A stretch of 64,000 nucleotides of DNA from an uncultured Sphingomonadaceae bacterium. Its GTDB lineage: Bacteria; Pseudomonadota; Alphaproteobacteria; Sphingomonadales; Sphingomonadaceae. A program made the position numbers and the translations under genes. Each line of letters opens with the position of its first letter. Positions within the stretch are counted from its first letter, which is position 1. The stretch spans positions 1,178,001-1,242,000 of the forward strand of contig CANMNF010000001.1 of NCBI GenBank assembly GCA_947499255.1, in the 5' to 3' direction. Of this stretch, positions 17,192 through 28,704 are shown in pieces. Under the pieces are notes generated by a model. It worked only from the letters and a program-made list of their open reading frames with translations. It did not search any database and was not told the DNA's origin.

Positions 17192-17959
17192 ATGAACGAG
17201 ACTGTCGCAGCGTCTAAAGCCAAGAAATCATGGGCCTGGAAATTGGGCGTAATCGGCCTGGTTGGCGTTGCGGGCGCGATCATTGTGGGCGTGATTGCAA
17301 TGACTTTTGCACGCTACGATATAATCGACAAGATCACCGGCTTTTTGTGGTTTATGGGCGCGCAACCCTTTGTGCTGGGCGCTGCTGCAATTGCAATAGT
17401 TGGTTTGGTTATCGGTTTTGTGAAGAAATCGGGGCCGAAATGGCCAGCGGGCCTCGCCATTGTGATGGCCGCTGCGATGGTTGGCGTTATCTGGATGAGC
17501 GTGGCTGTGCCCGGGGGCAAATATCCTCCCATGCATGACATCACCACTGATGTGGATGATCCGCCCCAATTCGTCGCTTGGGAAGTGCGCGAAGACAATC
17601 TGCGCCCGTTTGAAAGCATGGAAGAATGGCGCGCTGCGCACCGCGAAGGCTATCCCGATATTGCACCCATCGTGATGAACCAATCGCCTACAGAAGCGCT
17701 CGCCATCGCGCGCGCATTGGCCGAAGAGCGTGGATGGCAGATTACGGATAGCGATCCACAGGCTGGGCGAATCGAAGCGATTTCTTATGCCGGTTATATC
17801 CGCTTTCGCGATCATGTGGTGGTGGAAGTGACACCGATTGATGATGGCAGCACGCGGGTTGATATGCGCTCTACCAGTGAAGTGGGCGTGTCTGATCTTG
17901 GCTACAACGCAAAACGGATCGAAGAATTCCTTACCGCGATGAGCAACGTTGCAGGCTGA
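17192..17959 (+). CDS. DUF1499 membrane protein
   Basis: 255 residues. After a lysine-rich start come three hydrophobic segments near residues 17-40, 52-76 and 85-105. The C-terminal domain of about 130 residues begins with HDITTDVDDPPQFVAW and contains MNQSPTEALAIARALAEERGW, the DUF1499 pattern. The function of DUF1499 is not established. The start ATG 17192 is supported by AGGAGAG five bases upstream. It ends back to back with the convergent methyltransferase gene, with no gap. Confidence 0.82.
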   Translation: MNETVAASKAKKSWAWKLGVIGLVGVAGAIIVGVIAMTFARYDIIDKITGFLWFMGAQPFVLGAAAIAIVGLVIGFVKKSGPKWPAGLAIVMAAAMVGVIWMSVAVPGGKYPPMHDITTDVDDPPQFVAWEVREDNLRPFESMEEWRAAHREGYPDIAPIVMNQSPTEALAIARALAEERGWQITDSDPQAGRIEAISYAGYIRFRDHVVVEVTPIDDGSTRVDMRSTSEVGVSDLGYNAKRIEEFLTAMSNVAG

Positions 17960-18871
17960 TCAGGCGTTGTTCCACCGCGCAAAGATCGCAGTGGGCAATA
18001 AGCGGCCATCTGGTCCCTCTTCGCGCATGGCCAAATCGCCATGTTCGATGGTGCCGGGAAGGTCTGCGAACGCTTCGGCCAGCAATCCGCCCAGCGCCAG
18101 CGAGCTCATCCGCACGGCATAAACGGTGAGGAAAAGAAAGCGGCTGCTTTCGTCCAGCAACTGGCGGCAATCGGCAATAAGAGGCGGCAAGCCTTCTTCA
18201 ATGCGCCATGTCTCTCCCTTGGGGCCGCGCCCGAATTTGGGCGGATCGAGGATAATCCCGTCATAGCGATTTTCGCGCCGCACTTCGCGTGCAGCAAATT
18301 TGGCCGCATCATCAATCAGCCAGCGGATCGGGCGGTCTTCCATGCCCGAAAGCGCGGCATTTTCGCGCGCCTGCGCAACAGATTTTTTGCTCGCATCGAC
18401 ATGGGTGACCGGGCCTTGTTGCGACAAAGCGAGCGAGCCAACGCCAGTATAGCCAAACAGGTTGAGGCAGGGCCGAGGTTCCGCCGTGCGTCCTTCCAAC
18501 TGTCCGCGCATCCAATCCCACACAGGCGCCATATCGGGGAAGAAACCCAGATGCCGAAAAGGCGTGCATTGCGCGGTAAATTGCACGTTATCGCCCGCAT
18601 TTGGCCAGCTTAGCGGCCAACCATCCTGCGGCACTTCGCGTTCATAATGCCAGCGCCCGCCGCCATCGTCATCCGAGCCGGGAATAAATTCGCCATCCGC
18701 CTGCCAATCGCTTTCGCCAAAGCGCGGAGACCACAAGGCCTGCCCTTCGGGACGGACAAAGCGATAGGGGCCATAACGCTCCAGCTTGCGCCCATCGCCG
18801 CTGTCGAGCAGCCCGTAATCAGGCCAGCTTGCGCCTTCCAGCAAAACGGCTTGGCTGGTAAGCGTCGCCAT
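17960..18871 (-). CDS. Class I SAM-dependent methyltransferase (RlmI-like, lacking the PUA domain)
   Basis: 303 residues. The SAM-binding motif I reads LNLFGYTGVGSLAL near 138-151, the following acidic strand has THVDASKKSVAQARENA, and motif IV is DPPKFGRG near 209-216. This is the pattern of COG1092-type rRNA cytosine-5 methyltransferases, but the N-terminal PUA RNA-binding domain of RlmI is missing; instead there is an N-terminal beta-rich part with WPDYGLLDSGDGRKLERYG. The target RNA is not readable from the sequence. Its start overlaps the thrC stop by one base (TGATG). Confidence 0.85.
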   Translation of the reverse strand: MATLTSQAVLLEGASWPDYGLLDSGDGRKLERYGPYRFVRPEGQALWSPRFGESDWQADGEFIPGSDDDGGGRWHYEREVPQDGWPLSWPNAGDNVQFTAQCTPFRHLGFFPDMAPVWDWMRGQLEGRTAEPRPCLNLFGYTGVGSLALSQQGPVTHVDASKKSVAQARENAALSGMEDRPIRWLIDDAAKFAAREVRRENRYDGIILDPPKFGRGPKGETWRIEEGLPPLIADCRQLLDESSRFLFLTVYAVRMSSLALGGLLAEAFADLPGTIEHGDLAMREEGPDGRLLPTAIFARWNNA

Positions 18872-20271
18872 CAGGCAGACTGCGTTGCGTTGGCCTCGAC
18901 ATAGTCGCGTACCGCATCATAGGTGCCGGGCAATTGCTCATATTTTTCCGTGCGGTCGAACAAATCGCCCACGCGGCGCGGCAATGCGGGCCGCTTGCCT
19001 GTGGCCCGCTCCACAGCATCGCGGAACTTTGCGGGATGCGCGGTTGCCAGCGTCACAATGGGAACGTCTTTGGCCACATCGGCGTGGCGCGCTGCGTGCA
19101 GGCCGATTGCGGTGTGCGGATCGATCACTTCGCCGCATTTGTCCGATGCCCAGGCAATCGCCTGCGTCATCTCAGCTGCATCAGCGCGGGCGCTGGTGAA
19201 CAGTTCTGAAGCGCCTTCACGCTGGCTGTTGGTGAGCTGCATCGATTTGCTCGCTTCAAAGCCGTGCATTTGCTGCGCCAGCGCTTTGCCATCGCGTCCG
19301 CCGACATCGAACAACAACCGTTCAAAATTCGAGCTGACCTGAATATCCATGCTGGGTGCCGCCGTTGGCGTGACCGTTCCAGCGGAGTAATCGCCAGTGG
19401 ACAAAGCACGGTGGAGGATGTCGTTGATATTGGTCGCGACAATCAACCGTTCAATCGGCAGGCCCATCTTGGCCGCGACATAACCTGCGAAAACGTCCCC
19501 GAAATTGCCCGTGGGCACGCTGAAGGCAACTTTGCGCTGCGGTCCGCCCAATTGCAGCGCGGCGGCGAAATAATACACCACCTGCGCCATCAATCGCGCC
19601 CAGTTGATGGAATTCACCGCGCTAATGCGGAAGCGGCCGTTCATCTGGTCATCCACGAACATGCGCTTCACCATGGCCTGCGCATCATCAAAGCTGCCTT
19701 CGATGGCAAGGTTGTGCACATTGGGCGCGCGCACGGTTGTCATCTGGCGGCGCTGCACATCGCTGACCCGGCCATGTGGGTGGAGCATGAAGATATCGAT
19801 CCGCTCACGCCCGGCCACAGCGTCAATCGCGGCAGAGCCGGTATCGCCGGACGTCGCACCAACAATGGTGAGATGATCGTCGCGCTTCTTGAGGAAATGC
19901 TCAAACAAGCGGCCAAGCAATTGCAACGCCACATCCTTGAACGCCAGCGTGGGGCCGTGGAACAGTTCGAGCAACCATTGCTGCTGGTCAAATTGCTTGA
20001 GAGGTGTGACGCCTTCATGCGCGAACGTGCCGTAAGCGCGCGCGCACAAATCGCCAAGTTCATCGTGCGTCAGCGATCCTTCAACGAACGGCGCCATAAC
20101 GCGCGCGGCCAGTTCAGCATAAGGCAGGCCAGCCATATCGGCGATCTCGCTTTGGGAAAAACGCGGCCATTCAGCAGGCAGATACAGGCCGCCATCACGC
20201 GCCAGACCCGCCAGGGTGACGCCTTCGAAATTGAGCGCAGAAGCGCTTCCTCTGGTAGAAACATATTGCAT
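18871..20271 (-). CDS. thrC: Threonine synthase
   Basis: 466 residues, PLP-dependent, converting O-phosphohomoserine to threonine. The cofactor lysine lies in GPTLAFKDVALQLLG; the phosphate-binding GATSGDTGSAAIDA follows near 138-151. The N-terminus MQYVSTRG and the FAHEGVTPL stretch match the long threonine synthase type of Proteobacteria and yeast. It follows the SURF1 gene by only 12 bases in the same direction, so threonine synthesis is probably co-transcribed with the terminal-oxidase assembly genes, an arrangement known in alphaproteobacteria. Confidence 0.94.
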   Translation of the reverse strand: MQYVSTRGSASALNFEGVTLAGLARDGGLYLPAEWPRFSQSEIADMAGLPYAELAARVMAPFVEGSLTHDELGDLCARAYGTFAHEGVTPLKQFDQQQWLLELFHGPTLAFKDVALQLLGRLFEHFLKKRDDHLTIVGATSGDTGSAAIDAVAGRERIDIFMLHPHGRVSDVQRRQMTTVRAPNVHNLAIEGSFDDAQAMVKRMFVDDQMNGRFRISAVNSINWARLMAQVVYYFAAALQLGGPQRKVAFSVPTGNFGDVFAGYVAAKMGLPIERLIVATNINDILHRALSTGDYSAGTVTPTAAPSMDIQVSSNFERLLFDVGGRDGKALAQQMHGFEASKSMQLTNSQREGASELFTSARADAAEMTQAIAWASDKCGEVIDPHTAIGLHAARHADVAKDVPIVTLATAHPAKFRDAVERATGKRPALPRRVGDLFDRTEKYEQLPGTYDAVRDYVEANATQSA

Positions 20272-20283
20272 TGCAGCGCGGCG

Positions 20284-20901
20284 TTAGCGCGCTGCGCGGC
20301 GTAATGCCAGTATGTAGATGACCAGCGCGGTAAGCGCGAAGAGGAACCACTGTACCGCGTAAGACAGGTGGTTGTTGGGCAGGTCGTTGGGGTCAGGCTT
20401 TGCCAGAGGGGCAAGTCCGGCAAGCGGCTGGGTCGCAACAACTTCAAAGTCTTCGCCGGCCATCGATAAAACGCCTGTCACCATACCGCCTTGCCATTCA
20501 GGTTGCTGCGGTGAGCGCGACCATCCAATCGTCCCATACAAATCAGGCCCGGCTGTCTCAGAAGAACCAAGAGCGCCCATGGGGAACCCATGACAAATAA
20601 ACATATGCACATAGCCGGACTGACCATTGGCATGGCGCCCCGCAACTGCCTTCCAATCCTGCGGATTATCACAATCGATTTGCACCGTGCGGAAAAGCTC
20701 ATCCTGCGGACCGGTGAAACTTCCATCGTCATTCGTTTGGAAAGGCTGATAACTGCCAATGACAGGAAGTTCCTGATTAGCCTCATACTGCGTGATCAAT
20801 TGCGCCTTCTCATCCGCGCGGTCCAGCTGCCAGAAGCCCAGCCGCACCATGATCGCGACAGCGGCCACCACAATGATGGTCGAGATAACCGGTATGCGCA
20901 T
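20284..20901 (-). CDS. SURF1-family cytochrome oxidase assembly protein
   Basis: 205 residues. There is one membrane helix near residues 5-22 and another near the C-terminus (about 178-200), with a periplasmic domain between: the SURF1 topology. The first helix is followed by FWQLDRADEKAQLI, matching the family motif of Leu-Gly-x-W-Q-x2-R. The conserved W-S-R near 123 is also present (TIGWSRSPQ). SURF1 helps heme a insertion into subunit I of aa3 oxidase. The start overlaps the DUF983 stop by one base (TAATG), and the gene is the last assembly factor of the cta operon. Confidence 0.9.
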   Translation of the reverse strand: MRIPVISTIIVVAAVAIMVRLGFWQLDRADEKAQLITQYEANQELPVIGSYQPFQTNDDGSFTGPQDELFRTVQIDCDNPQDWKAVAGRHANGQSGYVHMFICHGFPMGALGSSETAGPDLYGTIGWSRSPQQPEWQGGMVTGVLSMAGEDFEVVATQPLAGLAPLAKPDPNDLPNNHLSYAVQWFLFALTALVIYILALRRAAR

Positions 20902-21287
20902 TACAGATCGCCTGTTCCGGCTTCACGCGCATCGCGGGCATATTCTGACGCCATTAGCCAGCCTTTGGTGATCCGCAGCCCATAAATCACAGCGGCAATG
21001 ATCAGGGGCACCCACAAGATCACATGCACCCACCATGGCGGCTGCGCGGCAAGCTCCAACCAGATCGCCAGCGCGGCGACAATCGCGCCAATCACCATCG
21101 TGAGAAACGCCGCCGGACCATCGCCAACATTGAACTTGTCAAAATTCAGCCCGCAGCCCCCGCATCTGGGCGCAAACGCGATCCAGCCATCGAACATGCT
21201 ATGCTCACCGCATCGGGGGCACAAACCGGAAAGGGCAGCCGTACCAATGGTGGGCTGCCCTTTCGCTAATTTGGGTTCTTTGGTCAC
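20901..21287 (-). CDS. DUF983 zinc-ribbon membrane protein
   Basis: 128 residues. An N-terminal zinc ribbon is formed by CPRC and CGGC (CPRCGEHSMF...APRCGGCGLNF), followed by two membrane helices near residues 52-72 and 80-103. DUF983 proteins regularly sit between COX3 and SURF1 in alphaproteobacterial oxidase operons; they are presumed assembly factors, with no biochemical role that I can name. The start is GTG 21287 (MTKEPKLAKG), seven bases after the ctaE stop. Longer upstream reading would run into ctaE. Confidence 0.85.
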   Translation of the reverse strand: MTKEPKLAKGQPTIGTAALSGLCPRCGEHSMFDGWIAFAPRCGGCGLNFDKFNVGDGPAAFLTMVIGAIVAALAIWLELAAQPPWWVHVILWVPLIIAAVIYGLRITKGWLMASEYARDAREAGTGDL

Positions 21288-21294
21288 CGGACGC

Positions 21295-22176
21295 CTAGTG
21301 GCTGCCGATCTCTGCGCCCCAGCCGCCCCATACATAGACTGTGATGAACAGGAACAACCACACCACATCAACGAAGTGCCAATACCAAGCCGCCGCTTCG
21401 AAGCCAAAGTGCTGTTTGGGCGTGAAGTGGCCTTTATAGGTGCGCACAAGACATACGATCAGGAAGATCGTGCCAACCAGAACGTGGAAGCCGTGAAAGC
21501 CGGTCGCCATGTAAAAGCCGGAGGAATAGTTGGTCCCGCCAAAGCCAAAGGCCGCATGGCTGTACTCGTAAGCCTGAATGCCTGAAAACAGGATGCCCAG
21601 CAGAACGGTCAACCACAAACCCTGCTTAAGACCTTCGCGGTCCCCATGGATCAACGAGTGGTGCGCCCAGGTAATCGTGGTGCCCGAGCACAACAGGATC
21701 AGCGTGTTAAGCAGTGGAAGATCAAACGGATCGAGCACCTCAATGCCCTTGGGCGGGAAATTCGCCAGAGCAGCAGCAGCGTCCGTACCGATCACATTGC
21801 TCCAGATGCCAGCGCTAGAATCGTAATCCAGCGGGGCGGGGAACAAGGCAAAATCAAACCAGGCCCAAAACCACCCGACAAAAAACATCACTTCAGAAGC
21901 AATGAACAAGATCATGCCGTACCGCATGTGCAACTGAACCACCGGGGTATGATCACCGGCCTCAGCTTCGTTTACGACTTTGGAAAACCAGCCAAAAAAG
22001 GTCGCGATCAAACCGGCAATACCCAAACCCAGAACAATCGGCCACGCGGTTGGGAAAGTCTCCTGATGCATATAAAGCACCATCCCGGTGGTAAAGGTCA
22101 GCGCCGAAAATGCGCCAACCAGCGGCCAGATATCGGGATCGAGAATGTGATAATCGTGGTTCTTGGCGCCCGCCAT
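21295..22176 (-). CDS. ctaE: Cytochrome c oxidase subunit III
   Basis: 293 residues with seven membrane helices, the standard subunit III form. Signatures are AGAKNHDYHILDPDIWPL at the start, FIASEVMFFVGWFWAWF, the histidine-rich NTLILLCSGTTITWAHHSLI, and the last helices with HFVDVVWLFLFITVYVWGG. Subunit III binds phospholipids and stabilises proton uptake in aa3-type oxidase. It follows ctaG by 76 bases, a gap with no gene, and is followed closely by the DUF983 gene. Confidence 0.96.
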   Translation of the reverse strand: MAGAKNHDYHILDPDIWPLVGAFSALTFTTGMVLYMHQETFPTAWPIVLGLGIAGLIATFFGWFSKVVNEAEAGDHTPVVQLHMRYGMILFIASEVMFFVGWFWAWFDFALFPAPLDYDSSAGIWSNVIGTDAAAALANFPPKGIEVLDPFDLPLLNTLILLCSGTTITWAHHSLIHGDREGLKQGLWLTVLLGILFSGIQAYEYSHAAFGFGGTNYSSGFYMATGFHGFHVLVGTIFLIVCLVRTYKGHFTPKQHFGFEAAAWYWHFVDVVWLFLFITVYVWGGWGAEIGSH

Positions 22177-22252
22177 AATGTCCGTCCTGATCTTTCCAAT
22201 TCGCCCTAGCCCTTAAAGCGCCCCCGCGCCTTGGTCTAGAGCTTTACGAAAC

Positions 22253-22834
22253 CTATTGCGCCGACGTTTCAGCGCGATGAAATGTATAACTCAGCGTGAT
22301 CTGTTCGACCCCTTGCATGTTGGGATCATCCAATGCTGCGGGATCAACGAAATAAAGCACCGGCATTTTCACCGATTGCCCCGGTTCCAACACCTGTTCG
22401 ACAAAGCAAAAACACTGGATCTTGTGGAAATACCGGCCCGCCTGCTCTGGCTCGACATTGAAAGTTGCGGTGCCCGTAATTGGTGCATTGCTGGTGTTTT
22501 TCGCATTATAGATCGCGATATCGCGTTGCCCAATGGTGACCGTGTCTGTCACTTGTGCTGGCGTGAAATCCCACGGCATTCCTGCAGCTGTATTGGCGTC
22601 AAAGCGGATTGAATATGTTTTCGCGCCCGCCAATGCGCCTGCTTCAGCCGCAGCATTGGCTTCAGCCTGCGTGGCAACCTGCGTGGTCCCGCCAAAGCCT
22701 GTGACCCGGCAAAACAGATCGTATAGCGGCACCGCGGCATAGCCCAGCCCCAGCATAAACAGCGCAATGCCAAACCCAATCATCATCGTGCGCTTATTGC
22801 GCGCTTCCAAAGAGGGGACAGGCGCGGTCGACAT
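22253..22834 (-). CDS. ctaG: Cytochrome c oxidase assembly protein CtaG (Cox11)
   Basis: 193 residues. One N-terminal membrane helix (about 17-37) is followed by LYDLFCRVTGFGG, the conserved Cox11 start of the copper domain, and IQCFCFVEQVLEPGQSV, in which C-F-C binds the copper ion delivered to CuB of subunit I. The C-terminus has LYFVDPAALDDPNMQGVEQITLSYTF. The start overlaps the stop of the small upstream gene by one base (TGATG). Its position between ctaB and ctaE is typical. Confidence 0.95.
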   Translation of the reverse strand: MSTAPVPSLEARNKRTMMIGFGIALFMLGLGYAAVPLYDLFCRVTGFGGTTQVATQAEANAAAEAGALAGAKTYSIRFDANTAAGMPWDFTPAQVTDTVTIGQRDIAIYNAKNTSNAPITGTATFNVEPEQAGRYFHKIQCFCFVEQVLEPGQSVKMPVLYFVDPAALDDPNMQGVEQITLSYTFHRAETSAQ

Positions 22835-22959
22835 CAGTCAGTCACCCGCACAACCGTGATCGCATAAACCAGCGCGACAAAGGCGAACATGGCCACAGCA
22901 AACACGACATTGCGCGCTTTGCGGCGGGCTTTGTATTCGGTTTCTTCTTCAGGTGTCAT
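22834..22959 (-). CDS. 41-residue CoxF-like membrane peptide
   Basis: A short frame of 41 codons from ATG 22959 to TGA 22834-22836. The product begins [17 protein letters not shown] and continues with one hydrophobic helix [20 protein letters not shown] and a short polar end. Its start overlaps the ctaB stop by four bases (ATGA) and its stop overlaps the ctaG start by one, so the frame is locked into the operon. Many alphaproteobacterial oxidase operons carry such a small membrane protein here (CoxF or similar); its role is unclear. The frame is too short for many gene finders. Confidence 0.75.
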   Translation of the reverse strand: MTPEEETEYKARRKARNVVFAVAMFAFVALVYAITVVRVTD

Positions 22960-23882
22960 GCCAACGCAATCCGATCCACGACCAGCGCCGCGAACAAAGC
23001 AAACAGATAGAGTATCGAAAACGCAAACAAACGCTTTTCCGGTTTCAGCTTGTCATCCTCGCTCGGCATTCTTAGCCCAACGGGAACAGACAGTGCCACA
23101 AACGCGCCTGAAAGCAGCACAGCGGCCACCGCGTAAATCAATCCGGCCCCGCCGATCGCAACAGGTGCCAGCGTGGTGAGGAACAAGATCACGCTATAGC
23201 CAAGGATCTGGAAGCGGGTGCTTTTCTCACCAGCGACATTGGGCATCATCGGAATGCCCGCAGCAGCATAATCGGGCTTTACAAACAATGCGAGCGCCCA
23301 GAAATGCGGCGGTGTCCACATGAAGATGATCGCAAACAGCAAAATCGGCATCATGGTGATTTCACCTGTCACCGCGATCCAGCCAATCAATGGCGGAAAG
23401 GCCCCTGCCCCGCCGCCGATAACGATGTTCTGCGGCGTGCGTGGTTTGAGCCACATGGTGTAAATCACCGAGTAATAAATGATGGAAAAGGCAAGAATCA
23501 GCCCGGCGAGCCAATGCACGGCCAGCCCCATGATCGCCACCGAAAAGCCGCATAGCAACAAGCCGAAATCACGCGCATCATCGCGGCGGATACGGCCTGC
23601 GGGAATTGGCCGTTTGGCTGTGCGCTTCATCAACTTATCAAGATCAGCTTCCCACCACTGGTTCAACACAGCAGCACCGCCAGCACCCAGCGCAATGCAC
23701 AGGATCGCGGTAAAACCAATGATAGGGTGGATGGAACCAGGCGCAGCCAGCAAACCGCACAGCCCGGTAAACACCACAAGCCGGATTACGCCAGGCTTGG
23801 TCAACGCATAGAAATCGCGCCAATCGGCCGGCATCGCAACCGGTGTTGGAGTGGTTTCTAAAGGGGCGGCTTTGGTGTTCAC
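22956..23882 (-). CDS. ctaB: Protoheme IX farnesyltransferase (heme O synthase)
   Basis: 308 residues, UbiA-type prenyltransferase with about nine membrane helices. It farnesylates heme b to heme o, the precursor of heme a for the oxidase. Signatures are [15 protein letters not shown] near the start, the Asp-rich [19 protein letters not shown] (N-x3-D-x2-D type), and the second aspartate-rich loop near [20 protein letters not shown]. The start is taken as GTG 23882, with AGTAGGA just upstream; an ATG at 23945 would add about 21 residues that run through a strong hairpin at 23901-23936, so it is less likely. Confidence 0.92.
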   Translation of the reverse strand: MNTKAAPLETTPTPVAMPADWRDFYALTKPGVIRLVVFTGLCGLLAAPGSIHPIIGFTAILCIALGAGGAAVLNQWWEADLDKLMKRTAKRPIPAGRIRRDDARDFGLLLCGFSVAIMGLAVHWLAGLILAFSIIYYSVIYTMWLKPRTPQNIVIGGGAGAFPPLIGWIAVTGEITMMPILLFAIIFMWTPPHFWALALFVKPDYAAAGIPMMPNVAGEKSTRFQILGYSVILFLTTLAPVAIGGAGLIYAVAAVLLSGAFVALSVPVGLRMPSEDDKLKPEKRLFAFSILYLFALFAALVVDRIALA

Positions 23883-23900
23883 AATAGTCCTACTTTTGAC

Positions 23901-23936
23901 GCGAGGGGCGCTGCCGTTGCCGACTGCGCCCCTCGC
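23901..23936 (-). promoter_or_regulatory. Strong hairpin between ctaD and ctaB
   Basis: A perfect 11-base inverted repeat (GCGAGGGGCGC at 23901-23911 facing GCGCCCCTCGC at 23926-23936) with a 14-base loop sits in the 95-base gap after ctaD and before the GTG start of ctaB. No U-tract follows on the minus strand (the next bases read GTCAAAAG). It could be a partial terminator or an mRNA 3' stabiliser that makes ctaC-ctaD more abundant than the assembly genes. The role is inference; the repeat is seen directly. Confidence 0.6.
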
Positions 23937-23977
23937 TATTGTCATGTTGGCGAGAGGCCTTCGCCCTTAAGCTGACC

Positions 23978-26760
<2,783 letters not shown>

Positions 26761-26963
26761 AGCGTCACTGCTTTCCGTTTCTGTCTGAGTTCAGGAAATG
26801 CCCGAACCGACCCCTTCGAGAGATCCATGAGACCCCTTTGGGCGCGCCTATACGCCCGCTTGCCCCATGCCTCAAGCGTCTCTAGGGAGTTTTTTCCCGA
26901 TGGGCGAGATAGTCTTTTGTCCAGCACATCATTCAAATTCCTTGCGAAAGGTTCGCAATACCC

Positions 26964-27545
26964 ATGACGCCCGAAGAAGTCCTTGAAGAATTCCGCGCCT
27001 CCGAAGCGCTTTTGAACGGACATTTCGTCCTTTCCTCAGGGCGCCACTCTGCCAATTATCTACAATGTGCTCGCGTGCTGATGAATCCAGACCGCGCACA
27101 AAGGCTGGCCATTGCATTGGCCCAAAAAATTCCGCGCGATATTCGCAGAGCGGTTGATGTGGTGATTTCTCCGGCTATGGGCGGGCTTATTATCGGCCAT
27201 GAAATGGGCCGCGCGCTGGAAAAAGACGCGATGTTCCTCGAACGTCCCGATGGCGCGTTTCACCTGCGCCGCGGTTTTCGTATCGAAGAAGGCGCCAAGG
27301 TTTTGATGGTCGAAGACGTCGTTACCACCGGCCTTTCCAGCCGCGAGGCCATTGCTGCGGTGGCCAAGGAAGGCGGGCAAGTGATTGCCGAGGTGTCTTT
27401 GGTCGATCGTTCTGGCGGCGAAGTTGATCTGGGCGTGCCATATTTCCCGCTGGTTGCAATTACCTTCCCGACTTACGCCCAAAATGAAGTGCCCGAAGAG
27501 CTCGCCAAGGTGGAGATCACCAAGCCGGGCAGTCGCAAGGCATAA
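26964..27545 (+). CDS. pyrE: Orotate phosphoribosyltransferase
   Basis: 193 residues. The PRPP-binding motif is VLMVEDVVTTGLSS near 113-126. The N-terminal part has GHFVLSSGRHSANYLQCAR and VVISPAMGGLIIGHEMGRAL, matching the alphaproteobacterial enzyme. It adds ribose-phosphate to orotate in pyrimidine synthesis. It heads a plus-strand run pyrE-pdxJ-acpS-lepB. The gap from the divergent ctaC start (203 bases) must hold both promoters; I could not place them with confidence. Confidence 0.94.
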   Translation: MTPEEVLEEFRASEALLNGHFVLSSGRHSANYLQCARVLMNPDRAQRLAIALAQKIPRDIRRAVDVVISPAMGGLIIGHEMGRALEKDAMFLERPDGAFHLRRGFRIEEGAKVLMVEDVVTTGLSSREAIAAVAKEGGQVIAEVSLVDRSGGEVDLGVPYFPLVAITFPTYAQNEVPEELAKVEITKPGSRKA

Positions 27546-27550
27546 GTGTC

Positions 27551-28306
27551 ATGATGCCAATTTCAGGTCAGCATAAACTCCGCCTTGGCGTGAATATCGA
27601 TCACGTCGCCACCATCCGCAATGCGCGTGGCGGCGATCATCCCGATCCGGTGCGCGCAGCGAAGATTGTTGCAGAGTGCGGCGGGGACGGGATCACTGCG
27701 CATCTTCGCGAGGACCGCCGCCATATCCGCGATGAAGATTTGCGCCGCATTCAAGAAGCGACCGATCTGCCGCTTAACCTTGAGATGGCGGCCACCGAAG
27801 AAATGCTTGCCATCGCATTGGCGCACAAGCCCCATGCTGCCTGCATCGTGCCCGAAAAGCGCGAAGAGCGTACCACCGAAGGCGGGCTGGATGCCGCTGG
27901 CCTGCACAATCAGCTCGCGCCGATTGTCTCGCAATTGCTGGATGCCGATATCAAGGTGAGCCTGTTCATCGCACCCGAAGAACGCCAGATTGAGGCGTCA
28001 TTGCGGCTTGGCGCTCCTATCGTTGAGCTGCATACAGGCGAATATGCCCATGCCCATCTGGATGGCGACGGTGAGCGGATCGCTGCCGAGATGCGCCGCC
28101 TGTCTGATATGGCAGCTTTGGCCGCCAAGAACGGGATTGAGCCGCATGCAGGCCACGGCCTCACCTATGAGAACGTCCAACCCATCGCCGCCATTCCGCA
28201 ATTGGCAGAGCTGAATATCGGGCACTATCTTATTGGGGAAGCGGTATTTTTCGGTCTTGAGAAAGCTGTCCTGAAAATGCGCGATTTGATGGACGAAGCA
28301 CGGTGA
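27551..28306 (+). CDS. pdxJ: Pyridoxine 5'-phosphate synthase
   Basis: 251 residues, a TIM-barrel that joins 1-deoxyxylulose 5-phosphate and 3-amino-2-oxopropyl phosphate to pyridoxine 5'-phosphate. Signatures are [34 protein letters not shown], the catalytic glutamate in [10 protein letters not shown], and [15 protein letters not shown]. Two adjacent ATG codons lie at the start; the second is equally possible. It starts five bases after the pyrE stop, and its stop overlaps the GTG start of acpS (GTGA). Confidence 0.95.
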   Translation: MMPISGQHKLRLGVNIDHVATIRNARGGDHPDPVRAAKIVAECGGDGITAHLREDRRHIRDEDLRRIQEATDLPLNLEMAATEEMLAIALAHKPHAACIVPEKREERTTEGGLDAAGLHNQLAPIVSQLLDADIKVSLFIAPEERQIEASLRLGAPIVELHTGEYAHAHLDGDGERIAAEMRRLSDMAALAAKNGIEPHAGHGLTYENVQPIAAIPQLAELNIGHYLIGEAVFFGLEKAVLKMRDLMDEAR

Positions 28307-28704
28307 TCATCGGCCTTGGATCAGACCTGTGCAATATCGAGCGTATCCAAAACTCGCTCGACAGGTGGGGTGAGCGGTTCAAACAGCGCAGCTTTACCGA
28401 TGTGGAAAATGCCAAGGCGGCGCGCCGTCCGCATACGCAAGCGGGCACCTATGCCAAACGCTTTGCCGCCAAGGAGGCGTTTTCCAAGGCGGTGGGCACA
28501 GGCTTTAAGCGCGGCGTCTATATGAAAGATATCGGCGTTGTGAATGCGCCATCGGGCGCGCCCACTTTGGCGTTGACGGGAGGCGCTAGGGCGCGGCTGG
28601 ATGAACTCACGCCGGAAGGGCACACGATCATCATTCATGTCACGCTAACCGATGACCACCCTTGGGCGCAGGCCTTCGTAATCCTTGAGGCGCATCCTGC
28701 ATGA
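28303..28704 (+). CDS. acpS: Holo-[acyl-carrier-protein] synthase
   Basis: 133 residues. It moves phosphopantetheine from CoA onto a serine of the acyl carrier protein. The magnesium-binding residues are in [13 protein letters not shown] near the start (Asp) and [17 protein letters not shown] (Glu). The GTG start overlaps the pdxJ stop by four bases, and its stop overlaps the lepB start by four, so the genes are tightly coupled. Length and motifs match the AcpS class and not the larger Sfp class. Confidence 0.93.
   Translation: MIIGLGSDLCNIERIQNSLDRWGERFKQRSFTDVENAKAARRPHTQAGTYAKRFAAKEAFSKAVGTGFKRGVYMKDIGVVNAPSGAPTLALTGGARARLDELTPEGHTIIIHVTLTDDHPWAQAFVILEAHPA

Noticed and set aside
19264-20304. 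Plus-strand frame of 346 codons opposite thrC
   Set aside because: It is antisense to a full-length thrC with all catalytic motifs.
23883-23945. ATG 23945 as ctaB start
   Set aside because: The extra 21 codons run through a perfect hairpin, and the GTG at 23882 has AGTAGGA at good spacing.
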